From contig NSJJ01000010.1 of NCBI GenBank assembly GCA_002632355.1, positions 62,001 through 126,000 of the forward strand: a stretch of DNA of 64,000 nucleotides. The letters are read 5' to 3'. Within the stretch, counting starts at the first letter, position 1, and each line of letters opens with the position of its first letter. The notes below the pieces were generated by a model that worked only from the letters and a program-made list of their open reading frames with translations, was not told where the DNA came from and made no database searches. Made by a program: the position numbers and the translations under genes. The DNA is from Sulfuricella denitrificans. Lineage in GTDB: Bacteria > Pseudomonadota > Gammaproteobacteria > Burkholderiales > Sulfuricellaceae. Below, piece after piece: positions 1 to 11,095 of this stretch.

Positions 1-24
1 TATCTGCTTTTGCGTAAGTGCCAT
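1..24 (-). CDS. Probable tyrosine integrase, N-terminal 8 codons only (runs off window)
   Basis: On the minus strand an ATG at 24-22 opens a reading frame MALTQKQI that continues past the left edge. This resembles the N-terminus of P4-type tyrosine recombinases (DUF4102 arm-binding domain), which often begin MALTxxxI and lie just downstream of a tRNA gene in the same orientation. Here tRNA-Leu is 190 bp upstream on the same strand. A purine-rich GGGAAAGGG lies about 7 nt before the ATG. Eight residues cannot prove the family; the tRNA context is half the argument. Confidence 0.45.
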
Positions 25-140
25 GATTTAGCCCTTTCCCAGCAAGGATTTAGCGGTTTTTACTCACACCCCTATTTCTACTCACCAGCATACTCACAAA
101 AAGGCAAAGTTACAACGCACCCTGACGCACACAACGCACA

Positions 141-176
141 ACAAAAAACCCCTGAAACTCAATGTTTACAGGGGTT
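141..176 (-). terminator. Rho-independent terminator downstream of tRNA-Leu
   Basis: An 8-bp inverted repeat (AACCCCTG at 147-154, CAGGGGTT at 169-176) with a 14-nt loop is followed on the minus strand by a run of six T. It lies 35 nt after the tRNA-Leu 3' end, so it would end the tRNA transcript before the integrase-like frame. Confidence 0.65.
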
Positions 177-210
177 CTTTGATTTACTGCTGCTTACTGC
201 AACACATATT

Positions 211-297
211 TGGTGCCGGGAGCCGGAATCGAACCGGCACGATGTTGCCACCGCGGGATTTTGAGTCCCGTGCGTCTACCAGTTCCGCCATCCCGGC
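211..297 (-). tRNA. tRNA-Leu (anticodon CAA)
   Basis: On the minus strand the 7-nt acceptor GCCGGGA (297-291) pairs with TCCCGGC, followed by discriminator A and an encoded CCA (213-211). The anticodon loop is CTCAAAA, giving anticodon CAA. The T-arm contains GGTTCGATTCC and the length of 87 nt includes the long variable arm of class II tRNAs. tRNA-Leu 3' ends are common ICE and phage attachment sites, and a probable integrase start lies 190 bp downstream. Confidence 0.95.
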
Positions 298-416
298 TGA
301 TAGAGAGCGGCGATTATCAACCAAAACACCGATTTCGGCAAGTAGCGACGCTGCCATCGCCCTATATGGAACAGTCTGAAAATTCATATTCCGGAGATGC
401 ACTGCTAGAATGCCCC

Positions 417-1043
417 ATGAACGAAAAAATTCGCCGCATACTCAACCAGATCACAGCGCTCGAAGATGAATTGCGCGCAACGCTTCAGGAACAGGAAGGT
501 CGTTTGCGCTACCAGATCGAGGGCAAGCGCATTGAATTCGAGCATGCCATCAGGGATGCGCACCTCAAGCTGAAACGTGGCGTGTTTCGCTGGTTTCTAT
601 CCATTCCTCCGCAAAACCTTCTCACCGCCCCCATTATCTACGGCATGGTCGTTCCCCTGGCACTGGCCGACCTTTGCGTCTCGCTCTACCAGCTGAGTTG
701 CTTTCCGATTTACGGCATTCCCAGGGTCCGGCGCAGCGATTACATCGTATTCGACCACCAGCACCTGGCATACCTCAATATTATCGAGAAGTTTCACTGC
801 CTTTATTGCTCATACGCCAGCGGGGTGCTGGCTTATGCGCGCGAAATCACAGCCCGCACCGAGCAGTATTTCTGCCCGATCAAGCATGCGCGAAAAGTGC
901 TGGGGGCTCATCGACGTTATGCCATTTTCATGGATTACGGCGAGGCGGAAGATTTTCATGCCAGGCTGGCTGAACTCCGTGCCCAGCTCGCGCATGAACT
1001 CGAGAACGATGAAGCACAAAAGGACAGGAATAATCCGGATTAA
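417..1043 (+). CDS. Conserved hypothetical protein, 208 aa
   Basis: The first residues after the ATG at 417 (MNEKIRRILNQ) begin a basic/acidic helical stretch likely to form a coiled coil (residues 1-65). A hydrophobic segment follows (about 75-105, FLSIPPQNLLTAPIIYG onward), then a conserved-looking soluble part with paired cysteines (CLYC near residue 129 and a later CPIKHA). The reading frame is open further upstream but passes through the tRNA gene, so the ATG at 417 is the sensible start. No catalytic motif is recognised. It could be a membrane-associated metal-binding protein, but that is only a guess from the cysteines. Confidence 0.75.
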   Translation: MNEKIRRILNQITALEDELRATLQEQEGRLRYQIEGKRIEFEHAIRDAHLKLKRGVFRWFLSIPPQNLLTAPIIYGMVVPLALADLCVSLYQLSCFPIYGIPRVRRSDYIVFDHQHLAYLNIIEKFHCLYCSYASGVLAYAREITARTEQYFCPIKHARKVLGAHRRYAIFMDYGEAEDFHARLAELRAQLAHELENDEAQKDRNNPD

Positions 1044-1114
1044 ACCCGCTTGCTGACCACATGAACACGCATTCGTGGCCGTATTTAACCTGTGTCATCC
1101 CAGGCGGGCACCCT

Positions 1115-1120
1115 TATAAT
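1115..1120 (+). promoter_or_regulatory. Consensus -10 box directly before the 1128 gene
   Basis: A perfect TATAAT ends 7 nt before the ATG at 1128. Transcription would begin at or next to the start codon, and no Shine-Dalgarno sequence is visible. This is the arrangement of a leaderless mRNA. The -35 region is weak. Confidence 0.4.
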
Positions 1121-1127
1121 GTGTGCC

Positions 1128-1463
1128 ATGGCCAATCCATTCACTGCTCGCTGGACCATCACGGGAAACAACCTGTGCCTTGGACATTGGGAAATCCGCT
1201 ATCGTGAGCGGCTGATCGAACTCGACCCCGACCGGCGCGAAAAGGATATGGGCAGCTATGGCATCTACAGCTATATCTTTCCCGACGATGATGATCTGGC
1301 TGAAGGACTGAAGGAGGACGACTGGATTCTTGAAAAAGCGGAATGGCTGGTCGATTTCTTTAGCGCTCACGACATCCCCGTCGACGAAGCGCACATGCGC
1401 TGGTTTTACCAGGCCATCAACCCTCAGGACTGGCGTTGCGGCAGTTGCGGGGGCTGCATCTGA
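1128..1463 (+). CDS. Small acidic hypothetical protein with C-terminal cysteine motif
   Basis: The frame encodes 111 aa from ATG 1128. The protein is acidic and rich in Trp/Tyr/Asp, with a DDDD patch near residue 50, and ends in CGSCGGCI. The three closely spaced cysteines at the C-terminus suggest metal binding or a redox tail. No family was recognised. It has no ribosome binding site but an exact TATAAT just upstream, so translation may be leaderless. It converges with the ClC gene, whose stop lies 20 bp away. Confidence 0.65.
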   Translation: MANPFTARWTITGNNLCLGHWEIRYRERLIELDPDRREKDMGSYGIYSYIFPDDDDLAEGLKEDDWILEKAEWLVDFFSAHDIPVDEAHMRWFYQAINPQDWRCGSCGGCI

Positions 1464-1483
1464 CCATCCTCCGCGTTTTGCGC

Positions 1484-2812
1484 CTACTCCGGGCGCGCGC
1501 CCGGCAGGCGGGATATCTGGACGTTGGCAAGCGTTGAATAGAGCGGTGGGCTGAACACCCTGGAAATAATCGCCGCAATCAGGGCCACGGCCATCAGGCT
1601 GATTACCATCTCATGGCCGTCGATCATTTCCATGACGATGATGAATGAGGTAATCGGTGCCTGAGTCACCGCAGCCAGGAATCCGACCATACAAAGCGCA
1701 CCTATGGCTGCTGCCACATGCGGGTCTCCGAACAGGGGCAGGAGACCATGACCGATCCCGGCGCCGATGGAAAGAGAGGGTGCGAATATCCCGCCAGGAA
1801 CACCGCTGAGATAGGTAAAAATCGTGGCAAGGTACTTGATGGGCGCGTACTGCCACGTCTCCGTGAGGCCGCCATCGAGCATGTCGCGGGTAATGATGTA
1901 ACCCGAGCCGTGAGCGGCGCCTCCGCTGACAGCGCCCAGCAAGGCCACCATCAGGCCGCAGAACCCCGCCCACCACAGCGGGTGAATATCGCGAAAGCGC
2001 CCGAGCCGCCCCTTCCACGGCCCGGATGAATCGACGAGCGTGCGGCTGAAAATCCCGCCCAGCACACCGCAGACGAGGCCGCAGATAAACACCTGCGCGA
2101 TGATGTCCTTGTCGATCTTTCCCACGACAATATGACCGAAATAGGTGTAATTGCCTTGCAGGGAAATCGACACCAGGCCGGACAGCACGATCGCAGTAAT
2201 CACCACGCCGTTGGTTTTTTGTTCGTAACGGCGTCCCAGTTCCTCGATGGCAAACACGATACCGGCCAGGGGCGTATTGAAAGCGGCGGAGATTCCCGCC
2301 GCGCCACCAGCCAGGATCAGGTGTTTTGGGTGAACGGAAAAACCTGTCGGCAAAAAACGGCGGAAAGCGTGCATCACACTGGCCCCGACCTGAACCGAAG
2401 GCCCTTCCTTGCCGGCGGAAAATCCTGCCGCCAGTGCGCTGACGCCGAGCACGATTTTCCCGAAAGCCAGCTTGAGCGAAATCAGGGAAGGGTGCGTGCT
2501 GTCCCGCCCGCCCTCCTGCAACGCGGCGATGGTTTGCGGGATACCGCTTCCGCCCGCACCCGCAAACCATCGGTTGGTTAGCCAGACGATCAGCATGCCA
2601 CCGGCCGGTGTCAGAATGAGCGGCAACCACCAGTGCGCTTTTTGCAATGAGAAAAACAATGTAATGGCGCGATCTGTGGCCAAGGTGAATAGCACCACGA
2701 CATAACCGGCCGTTGCTGCCGCCGTCCAGACCACCAGACGCCCGCGCCACGCATCGAAATCCGCAAGTTTTGCGGAACGGACGGCTGACAGGATTTCATG
2801 CAGGGACGACAT
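1484..2812 (-). CDS. clcA: ClC-family H+/Cl- exchange transporter
   Basis: About 442 aa with many hydrophobic helices. It carries the three ClC selectivity-filter motifs: GSGIP, GKEGPSV (holding the gating glutamate) and GGIFAP. The proton-path glutamate is also present (AIEEL after the FNTPLAG motif), as is a tyrosine in PPLYS near the C-terminus. Both glutamates are features of exchangers, so coupled 2 Cl-/H+ antiport across the inner membrane is more likely than a passive channel. There is no CBS domain. The frame is open to 2908, but ATG 2812 (MSSLHEI) best matches the usual family N-terminus; upstream ATGs remain possible. Confidence 0.9.
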   Translation of the reverse strand: MSSLHEILSAVRSAKLADFDAWRGRLVVWTAAATAGYVVVLFTLATDRAITLFFSLQKAHWWLPLILTPAGGMLIVWLTNRWFAGAGGSGIPQTIAALQEGGRDSTHPSLISLKLAFGKIVLGVSALAAGFSAGKEGPSVQVGASVMHAFRRFLPTGFSVHPKHLILAGGAAGISAAFNTPLAGIVFAIEELGRRYEQKTNGVVITAIVLSGLVSISLQGNYTYFGHIVVGKIDKDIIAQVFICGLVCGVLGGIFSRTLVDSSGPWKGRLGRFRDIHPLWWAGFCGLMVALLGAVSGGAAHGSGYIITRDMLDGGLTETWQYAPIKYLATIFTYLSGVPGGIFAPSLSIGAGIGHGLLPLFGDPHVAAAIGALCMVGFLAAVTQAPITSFIIVMEMIDGHEMVISLMAVALIAAIISRVFSPPLYSTLANVQISRLPGARPE

Positions 2813-2979
2813 ATCGATTTGGGCTTGGGCGGAATAACGGCAAAACCGTATTGTTACAAATATCCCTGCTATCCGGGTAATTTTTCCTCCCGGAGACATC
2901 GAATTCACGGCTCATGAATGCTTATTCACCAGTGCGTGTTTACACTAAATTTAGCGCCGGCCAGATCTCAGGCACGCAG

Positions 2980-3933
2980 TCATTTCGGCTGCGAAATGGA
3001 TTCCTTCTCCATCAACAGGTATGTGTTGTAGGCATTGGCACGGTTGGCTTCATGAAATGCCGGCAGTTTCTCGTACTGCAGCCAGGAAGTCCTGGCATAA
3101 GCCTCATCAAACGGTACAAAGTTTTCCACCGCCTCACCCATCTTCTGGCGCAGATAGGTCAGATACTGCCGGGTGAATTGCAGCGTTGCGACAGCATCCG
3201 ATGCGGCAGCACCATGGCCGGGAATCAGGTAGGAAGGTTGGAGCGCGGCAAGCCGGTCAAGCGCCCTGAGCCAGGCAGCACTGTCTGCATCGCCGACAAA
3301 AGGCACCCGTCCCTTGAAAATCAGATCGCCGGTAAAAAGAACGCCGTCTTCCTTCACCAGCATGACCATATCCTCGCTGGAATGGGCGGGACCGACATAC
3401 CGCAATTCGAAATGCAGACCGCCCAGTTCGAAGCTTTCATCACCACCAAGCCAGCGGTCCGCAGGCAGCAGGCGGGTCTTTTCGTCCACCCAGGGAAATA
3501 AATCCTCGCGTCGCTGCCGCATGCGCAACAGGGCCTCGTCCGAGGCCAGGTAATCCTTGCCACCCTGATGAGCCCAGATTTCTGCCCCGATGGCCTTGAA
3601 CGCCTGCAGGCCATATATGTGGTCGGCGTGATAATGGCTCACGATCACACGCCTGATGGGTTGCGCGGTAACTTTTCGGATCGCCCTGATCAGTCCTTCG
3701 GCCAGAACCGGCGTCCCCAGCGCATCGAACACCACCACACCATCCGGTGTAACGACAAAGCCCGCATTGGACATGAACCCCTGATTGGCGGAAGAGGCCG
3801 CACCCGCAAGACCTTGCACATAATAGGCATGCGCACTGGCCCTCACCGGCTCAAGCATATTGCCCGGCGAACCAATATCACCGGCCTGGGCTGCAGAAGC
3901 GAGAAGAAAGAACAGTATGGCGAGGAAACGCAT
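2980..3933 (-). CDS. Periplasmic metallo-beta-lactamase-fold hydrolase (SoxH-like)
   Basis: 317 aa. From ATG 3933 there is a clear signal peptide (MRFLAILFFLLASAAQA, then cleavage before G), so the enzyme is exported. The metal site motif is HYHADHIYG (the HxHxDH signature), with later HSSED, TGDLIF and PGHG elements giving the remaining ligands of a two-metal MBL fold. The closest type known to me is the SoxH/quinoprotein-relay group of exported MBL proteins. The substrate cannot be read from sequence. A TTG start at 3960 would put nine extra residues in front of the signal peptide and is less likely. Confidence 0.85.
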   Translation of the reverse strand: MRFLAILFFLLASAAQAGDIGSPGNMLEPVRASAHAYYVQGLAGAASSANQGFMSNAGFVVTPDGVVVFDALGTPVLAEGLIRAIRKVTAQPIRRVIVSHYHADHIYGLQAFKAIGAEIWAHQGGKDYLASDEALLRMRQRREDLFPWVDEKTRLLPADRWLGGDESFELGGLHFELRYVGPAHSSEDMVMLVKEDGVLFTGDLIFKGRVPFVGDADSAAWLRALDRLAALQPSYLIPGHGAAASDAVATLQFTRQYLTYLRQKMGEAVENFVPFDEAYARTSWLQYEKLPAFHEANRANAYNTYLLMEKESISQPK

Positions 3934-4074
3934 GGATGTGGCCCGTTTAAATGAAGTCAATACATTCTTGCAAATTTGATCATTCAGGCGGTATCCGGGG
4001 CGGAGGAAGAACTGACTGATCTTTCACGCAATCCACACAAAAAACACATGTCCAGGTATTGAACGTGAACGGCG

Positions 4075-6126
4075 TCAGAAATCCAGCTTCAGATTCATCC
4101 AGGCAGAGCGCCCCGGCACCTGGTTATCATGGCGAAATTCGAAATATTGAGCATTCTCAATATTTTGCACAATCAGTGCCAGTTCGCCATGCGTCCCGCC
4201 TGTTTGAAAAGTATAGGCGACGCGCGCATCCCAGCGACGAACCGGTGCAATGAAGTACCCCCGTCCCTGATTGAGATCGTAATCTGTTCTGTCGAAGTGG
4301 GTTTTATCCGTCTTGTATACCGTTGTACTCGCTCTCCAGTGACTGTCGAAACTGTGGGTCAGCATCAAACTCTGATTATTGACCGGCACAGAATAACTGT
4401 ACGTAATCCTGTCCACGTCAGAGCTTGACGTATCTGCATTGGACAAACTGTAGATCAGCTTGGTGCGCGGACCGATCTTCCATTTCAATTGTGTTTCAAC
4501 GCCCTTGACCGTGGCACGTCCGGAATTGAGATTGCCATTGTTCGCAGCATCATTTCTGCGATCCGCTATCAGGCTGGTGTATTCCTCATAAAAGAGACGG
4601 AAATCCACGTCCAGGGCATTGAACTTCCCCAGATACCCGATATCGCTGGTATTGACCTTTTCCGGGGTCAGAACGGGCAGGTCAGGATGATTTCGCTCTA
4701 CGCGCTGATAGATTTCCCAGGCTTTTTCAAACACCGAAGGCGTTCGCGTAGCCTGGGACTGGCTGATACGCAAGGTGTGCCCTGGCAGAAAATGCCAGTT
4801 GGCCGCCAGCCTGGGTGTAATGTCGGTGCCGGTATAGCTGTTGTTCTCCGCCATTGCACCGAAGTTAAAGATGAGATCCGGTCGTGCATGCCACTCCAGA
4901 TTGCCGAACAGGCGCGACAAATCGAAAGAAAGCGTATCGTAGACATCTGGCCGTGGCGGGTTGGGTGTAAGACCCAGGCTGCCCAGTTCATGCGGTGCAT
5001 AGGTGGTGTCACGCCGCACGCTGCCGCCCCAGACCAGGCGGGTGTTGCTGCTGGGCGCGAAAGTATGCTGGATTTCCAGATCATTCCGCTGGAGCGTGAC
5101 ATCGCCATTCGATGTGGCATTGAACAACCCCGGCTCCGGGTCGGTATTGATCAGTTGCGCAGTGCTGCTTTCGACCATATGGTAAAACTGTACCGAGAGC
5201 TCCCCACCCCCCACCAGGGCCCGCCGCCAGTTAAGTTTCGCAAAATGATTGTCCGCCTGCTTGTCGGGGGAATGCCAGCCATTCACCTCCCCCGACTGCC
5301 TTAGGCCACCGTTGTAGCCGAACTGGAATTCCAGCGCATCAGATGAATTGATTTGATGGTCCGCACGAAAATTCAGCATGCGAACCTGCTTGTCATCGAA
5401 CTTGTTCTTGGTCCAGCCATATAAACTGGAGGGACTCCCCTTCAAGTCAGGATTGTTGATGTCGGCGGCCTCGCCCTGATCGTTGCGGGCGCTTGCCGTG
5501 ATCCGGTATGTCGTGTCGCCACTCTTGCCGCCATAGCTTGCGACGGCTTCTTCACGGCCACGCCCTGCAGAAAAGGAAACATGCTTGCCCTGGCTCACGG
5601 CGGAGTGACGGGTGATGATATTGATCACCCCGATAAATGAGTTTGCACCATAACTGGCGGCATTCGGCCCGCGCACCACCTCGATACGATCGATGTCGTC
5701 GAGCACTACCGGGATATCGCTCCAGATCACCCCTCCGTACAGGGGTGAATACACCGAGCGTCCATCCACCAGAACCTGCATACGGTGGGACATGGTTTCC
5801 GACATCAGGCCATGGTAACCCACAATACTGTCGGTGGAATAATAGCGTGCCGCATGGTAGGCAACGTACATCCCGGGGACCAGGCGCATCACCTCTGACA
5901 GATCCCACGCACCTGAATCCCTTATCATTTCCCGGTCGATAATCGTCACTGCCGCTGGGGCCTCGTCCACTCGCTGGGCAAGACGCGAAACACTCAGGAC
6001 AACAGGCATTTCGTCCAGATAAGCGCCTTCGGAAGAAACGCTTTCCGTGCCTGACGCAGCGCCTGCATAAATCAGCAAAGTGCTGCCCAGCAAGCTGGGC
6101 GTCAGTTTTAAAAAGGTATTAGGCAT
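4075..6126 (-). CDS. TonB-dependent outer-membrane receptor
   Basis: 683 aa. After an N-terminal signal sequence, a TonB-box-like stretch (EMPVVLSVSR, residues 39-48) leads into a plug domain with VTIIDREMIRDSG, VLVDGRSVY, IEVVRGP and ASYGANSFIGVINI. A 22-strand-type beta-barrel follows, and the last residues are LKLDF with a terminal aromatic, as needed for BAM insertion. The plug has the FepA/CirA/BtuB layout. The transported ligand (siderophore, cobalamin, metal chelate or glycan) is not evident. No TonB/ExbBD or sigma/anti-sigma pair is nearby. Confidence 0.92.
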   Translation of the reverse strand: MPNTFLKLTPSLLGSTLLIYAGAASGTESVSSEGAYLDEMPVVLSVSRLAQRVDEAPAAVTIIDREMIRDSGAWDLSEVMRLVPGMYVAYHAARYYSTDSIVGYHGLMSETMSHRMQVLVDGRSVYSPLYGGVIWSDIPVVLDDIDRIEVVRGPNAASYGANSFIGVINIITRHSAVSQGKHVSFSAGRGREEAVASYGGKSGDTTYRITASARNDQGEAADINNPDLKGSPSSLYGWTKNKFDDKQVRMLNFRADHQINSSDALEFQFGYNGGLRQSGEVNGWHSPDKQADNHFAKLNWRRALVGGGELSVQFYHMVESSTAQLINTDPEPGLFNATSNGDVTLQRNDLEIQHTFAPSSNTRLVWGGSVRRDTTYAPHELGSLGLTPNPPRPDVYDTLSFDLSRLFGNLEWHARPDLIFNFGAMAENNSYTGTDITPRLAANWHFLPGHTLRISQSQATRTPSVFEKAWEIYQRVERNHPDLPVLTPEKVNTSDIGYLGKFNALDVDFRLFYEEYTSLIADRRNDAANNGNLNSGRATVKGVETQLKWKIGPRTKLIYSLSNADTSSSDVDRITYSYSVPVNNQSLMLTHSFDSHWRASTTVYKTDKTHFDRTDYDLNQGRGYFIAPVRRWDARVAYTFQTGGTHGELALIVQNIENAQYFEFRHDNQVPGRSAWMNLKLDF

Positions 6127-6176
6127 GATTTAGACTTTAACGAGGATCGTTCAGATGAGGTAGATAATACCAAGTT

Positions 6177-6530
6177 TCAGCGCCCGCGCTCGCACGGCAC
6201 AGCCTCATCCACGTTGTGCGTATAGAAAAACAGGCGGACCAGCCTGTCGGTTTCGAAGTAGCGGAAGCGGGAAGGCAACGGCGCTTCGGCATCCTTGACG
6301 CCGGCGTTCCACTCGATGCCGTGATAGTTGTTTTCCCCCACGGTTAGCTTGTAAACTCCGGCTGATTCGCCTGCGGAACTCGTGGCCGTATAATGCTGCT
6401 GATCCTTGAATGTGATCGTGATGCCGTTGCGGCACTGCCACTGACCTTCCAGCCTGGGCGCCTTGGGCTGATTGATATCGCAGGCGGCAAGCAGCAACAG
6501 CAAGATCAAGCCAGTCAATTTAGTCGTCAT
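6177..6530 (-). CDS. Small lipoprotein
   Basis: 117 aa with a type II signal peptide: a basic start, a leucine run, and lipobox LAAC with the cysteine near residue 17. The mature part is small and probably beta-rich (GQWQCRNGITITF, then HYTATS). It has two more cysteines, in QWQCRN and at the C-terminus (VPCERGR), that may form a disulfide. No Pfam-type family was recognised. It lies 50 bp upstream of the TonB receptor on the same strand, so both could be co-transcribed. A GTG one codon earlier (6533) is an alternative start. Confidence 0.8.
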   Translation of the reverse strand: MTTKLTGLILLLLLAACDINQPKAPRLEGQWQCRNGITITFKDQQHYTATSSAGESAGVYKLTVGENNYHGIEWNAGVKDAEAPLPSRFRYFETDRLVRLFFYTHNVDEAVPCERGR

Positions 6531-6577
6531 CACTTTGAACCCCGAACCGTTTTAGATATTTACTGAATTCTAGCCCA

Positions 6578-8742
<2,165 letters not shown>

Positions 8743-8786
8743 TAGAATTGCGCCTATTTTGTTTTTGACAAATCTGGAGACTGACC

Positions 8787-9110
8787 GTGTTCATTAGCAA
8801 TGCTTTCGCCGCTGCCCCCGCCCAGGACCCCACCGGCGGCATGATGCAATTCCTGCCTCTCATCGTGATTTTCGTCCTGTTCTATTTCATGCTGATTCGC
8901 CCCCAGATGAAGCGCGCCAAGGAGCAGAAGAACATGATCGACGCGCTGCAGAAAGGTGATGAAGTCATTACCGCTGGCGGCAATCTGGGCAAGGTCGTCA
9001 AGGTAGGCGAAAGCTATGTCAGCGTGGAAATCGCCGACAACGTGGTTGTCAACGTACAGAAAGCCGCCATCACCACCCTGCTGCCCAAAGGCACGATCAA
9101 AAGCATCTGA
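8787..9110 (+). CDS. yajC: Sec translocon accessory subunit YajC
   Basis: 107 aa from a GTG start preceded by GGAG. There is one transmembrane helix (about residues 20-40, LPLIVIFVLFYFMLI) followed by the family block RPQMKRAKEQK and the cytoplasmic GDEVITAGG motif. YajC associates with SecDF and SecYEG in the inner membrane. Its place between tgt and secD is the conserved proteobacterial arrangement. Confidence 0.95.
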   Translation: MFISNAFAAAPAQDPTGGMMQFLPLIVIFVLFYFMLIRPQMKRAKEQKNMIDALQKGDEVITAGGNLGKVVKVGESYVSVEIADNVVVNVQKAAITTLLPKGTIKSI

Positions 9111-9190
9111 GTGAAGCGTGAAAAGTGAAGAGTGAAGCGTCTTCCCTCACTCATCGCTTCTTGCCCTTTACTCCTCTCGGAGTTTTCTGA
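9111..9190 (+). repeat. Short GTGAAG-type microrepeats between yajC and secD
   Basis: The 80-bp gap holds four near-copies of GTGAAGCG/GTGAAAAG/GTGAAGAG in tandem (9112-9140). A pyrimidine-rich partner (CTTCCCTCACTCATCGCTTC, 9141-9160) could pair with them. Function is unknown; an mRNA stem that tunes expression between yajC and secD is possible. Confidence 0.4.
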
Positions 9191-11008
9191 ATGAACCGCT
9201 ACCCCCTGTGGAAAAACATCCTGGTCGTCGTTACCTTGCTGCTGGGACTCATCTACACCCTGCCCAACTTCTTTGGTGAAATGCCAGCAGTCCAGATTTC
9301 GTCAGCCCGCGCAACCGTCAAGGTGGATGCATCCACCCTGCAGAAAGTGGAAGAGGTCCTGAGCCAGAACAAGATTTCATCCAGCGGAACCACGCTGGAC
9401 TCTTCCAGCATCAAGGTACGCTTTGCGGATACCGACACCCAGCTGAAAGCCAAGGACTTGCTGCAAAACAGCCTCGGCAACAGTTACGTGGTCGCGCTTA
9501 ATCTTATTTCCAGCTCGCCGACCTGGCTCAGCAGACTGGGCGCGCTGCCCATGTATCTCGGCCTGGACCTGCGCGGCGGCGTCCACTTCCTGCTTGAAGT
9601 GGACATGAAGGCTGCCCTGGTCAAGACCATGGAACGCTATACCGGTGATATCCGCACCGCATTGCGGGAAAAGAAAATTGCCTACGCAGGCATCACCCGC
9701 CAGCCAGACCAGACGATCGTGGTCAAATTCCGTGATGCGGAAACGCGCGGCCAGGCAGTCAACGAACTGCTCAAAACCATGCAGGATCTGGTTTTGAAGG
9801 AAACAGAAGAAAGCGGCGAATTCAAGATCATCGCCAGCATGAATCCGATGGCACAGAAACGCACCCAGGAATTCGCGCTACAGCAAAACATCACCACCCT
9901 GCGCAATCGCGTCAACGAACTCGGGGTAGCCGAACCCATCATCCAGCAGCAAGGGGTTGACCGCATCGTGGTGCAGCTGCCAGGTGTGCAGGACACCGCC
10001 AAGGCCAAGGAAATTCTCGGCCGCACCGCCACCCTCGAAATCCGCATGGTGGACGAGGAACACGACATCAATGCTGCGCTCCAGGGCCAGATTCCCTTTG
10101 GCACCGAGCTTTATACCGAGCGCAAGGGCATGCCCTTGCTGGTCAAGAAACAGGTGATACTGACTGGTGAATACATCAGCGACTCCGCCCCCGGATTTGA
10201 CCAGAGGACCAGCGAGCCGGTGGTGCATATTTCTCTCGACGGCCGCGGCGCACGCATCTTCCGCGACGCCACGCGCGAGAACGTAGGCAAACGCATGGCC
10301 ATCCTGCTGATAGAAAAAGGCCAGGCGGAAGTCATCACCGCGCCAGTGATTCGCGAAGAAATCGGTGGCGGACGGGTACAGATCAGCGGCTCCATGACGA
10401 CTCAGGAAGCCAATGACGTTTCGCTGCTGTTGCGCGCCGGCGCGCTGGCAGCACCGATGGAAATCATCGAGGAACGTACCGTCGGGCCCAGCATGGGCGC
10501 GGAGAACATTGCCAAGGGCTTCAACTCGAACATCTACGGCTTCATCGCCATTGTCCTGTTCATGGTCATGTACTACCGCTTCTTCGGTCTGATATCCACT
10601 ATTGCCCTGAGCGCCAACGTGCTGTTTCTGGTCGCACTGCTTTCACTGCTGCAGGCAACGCTAACCCTGCCAGGCATGGCAGCAATTGCGCTGACCGTAG
10701 GTATGGCGATCGACTCCAACGTACTGATCAACGAACGCATCCGTGAAGAGTTACGCAACGGCACATCACCTCAGGCCGCCATATTCGCCGGTTACGAGCG
10801 TGCCTTCGATACCATTCTGGATTCAAACATCACCACGTTCATTGCCGGCGTCGCCCTGTTCTGGCTGGGTTCTGGACCGGTAAGAGGCTTTGCAGTCGTG
10901 TTGTGCCTCGGCATCCTGACCTCGATATTCAGCGCAGTGGTGGTCTCACGCAGCCTTGTCAACCTGACCTACGGCAACAAGGCAAGACTGGAAAACGTTT
11001 CGATTTGA
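9191..11008 (+). CDS. secD: Protein-export membrane protein SecD
   Basis: 605 aa. SecD and SecF use the proton gradient to pull translocating proteins into the periplasm. It has one N-terminal membrane helix (residues 8-25), a large periplasmic P1 domain with LGLDLRGGVHFLLEVD, and a C-terminal bundle of five helices (from about residue 440) with the conserved VGMAIDSNVLINERIREE segment. Length agrees with the E. coli protein. A CGGAG ribosome site lies 11 nt before the ATG. Confidence 0.97.
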   Translation: MNRYPLWKNILVVVTLLLGLIYTLPNFFGEMPAVQISSARATVKVDASTLQKVEEVLSQNKISSSGTTLDSSSIKVRFADTDTQLKAKDLLQNSLGNSYVVALNLISSSPTWLSRLGALPMYLGLDLRGGVHFLLEVDMKAALVKTMERYTGDIRTALREKKIAYAGITRQPDQTIVVKFRDAETRGQAVNELLKTMQDLVLKETEESGEFKIIASMNPMAQKRTQEFALQQNITTLRNRVNELGVAEPIIQQQGVDRIVVQLPGVQDTAKAKEILGRTATLEIRMVDEEHDINAALQGQIPFGTELYTERKGMPLLVKKQVILTGEYISDSAPGFDQRTSEPVVHISLDGRGARIFRDATRENVGKRMAILLIEKGQAEVITAPVIREEIGGGRVQISGSMTTQEANDVSLLLRAGALAAPMEIIEERTVGPSMGAENIAKGFNSNIYGFIAIVLFMVMYYRFFGLISTIALSANVLFLVALLSLLQATLTLPGMAAIALTVGMAIDSNVLINERIREELRNGTSPQAAIFAGYERAFDTILDSNITTFIAGVALFWLGSGPVRGFAVVLCLGILTSIFSAVVVSRSLVNLTYGNKARLENVSI

Positions 11009-11095
11009 TTTGATTCAACCGCAAAAGCACAGGAATTGCAAAGAATGCGACTTTCAATAGCTTCGCGCCTTTGCAGTTAACAAAAGGGTTTTACC

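Noticed and set aside
1611-2750. 379-codon minus-strand frame inside clcA
   Set aside because: Shadow frame of the ClC gene, which has all family motifs in the other frame.
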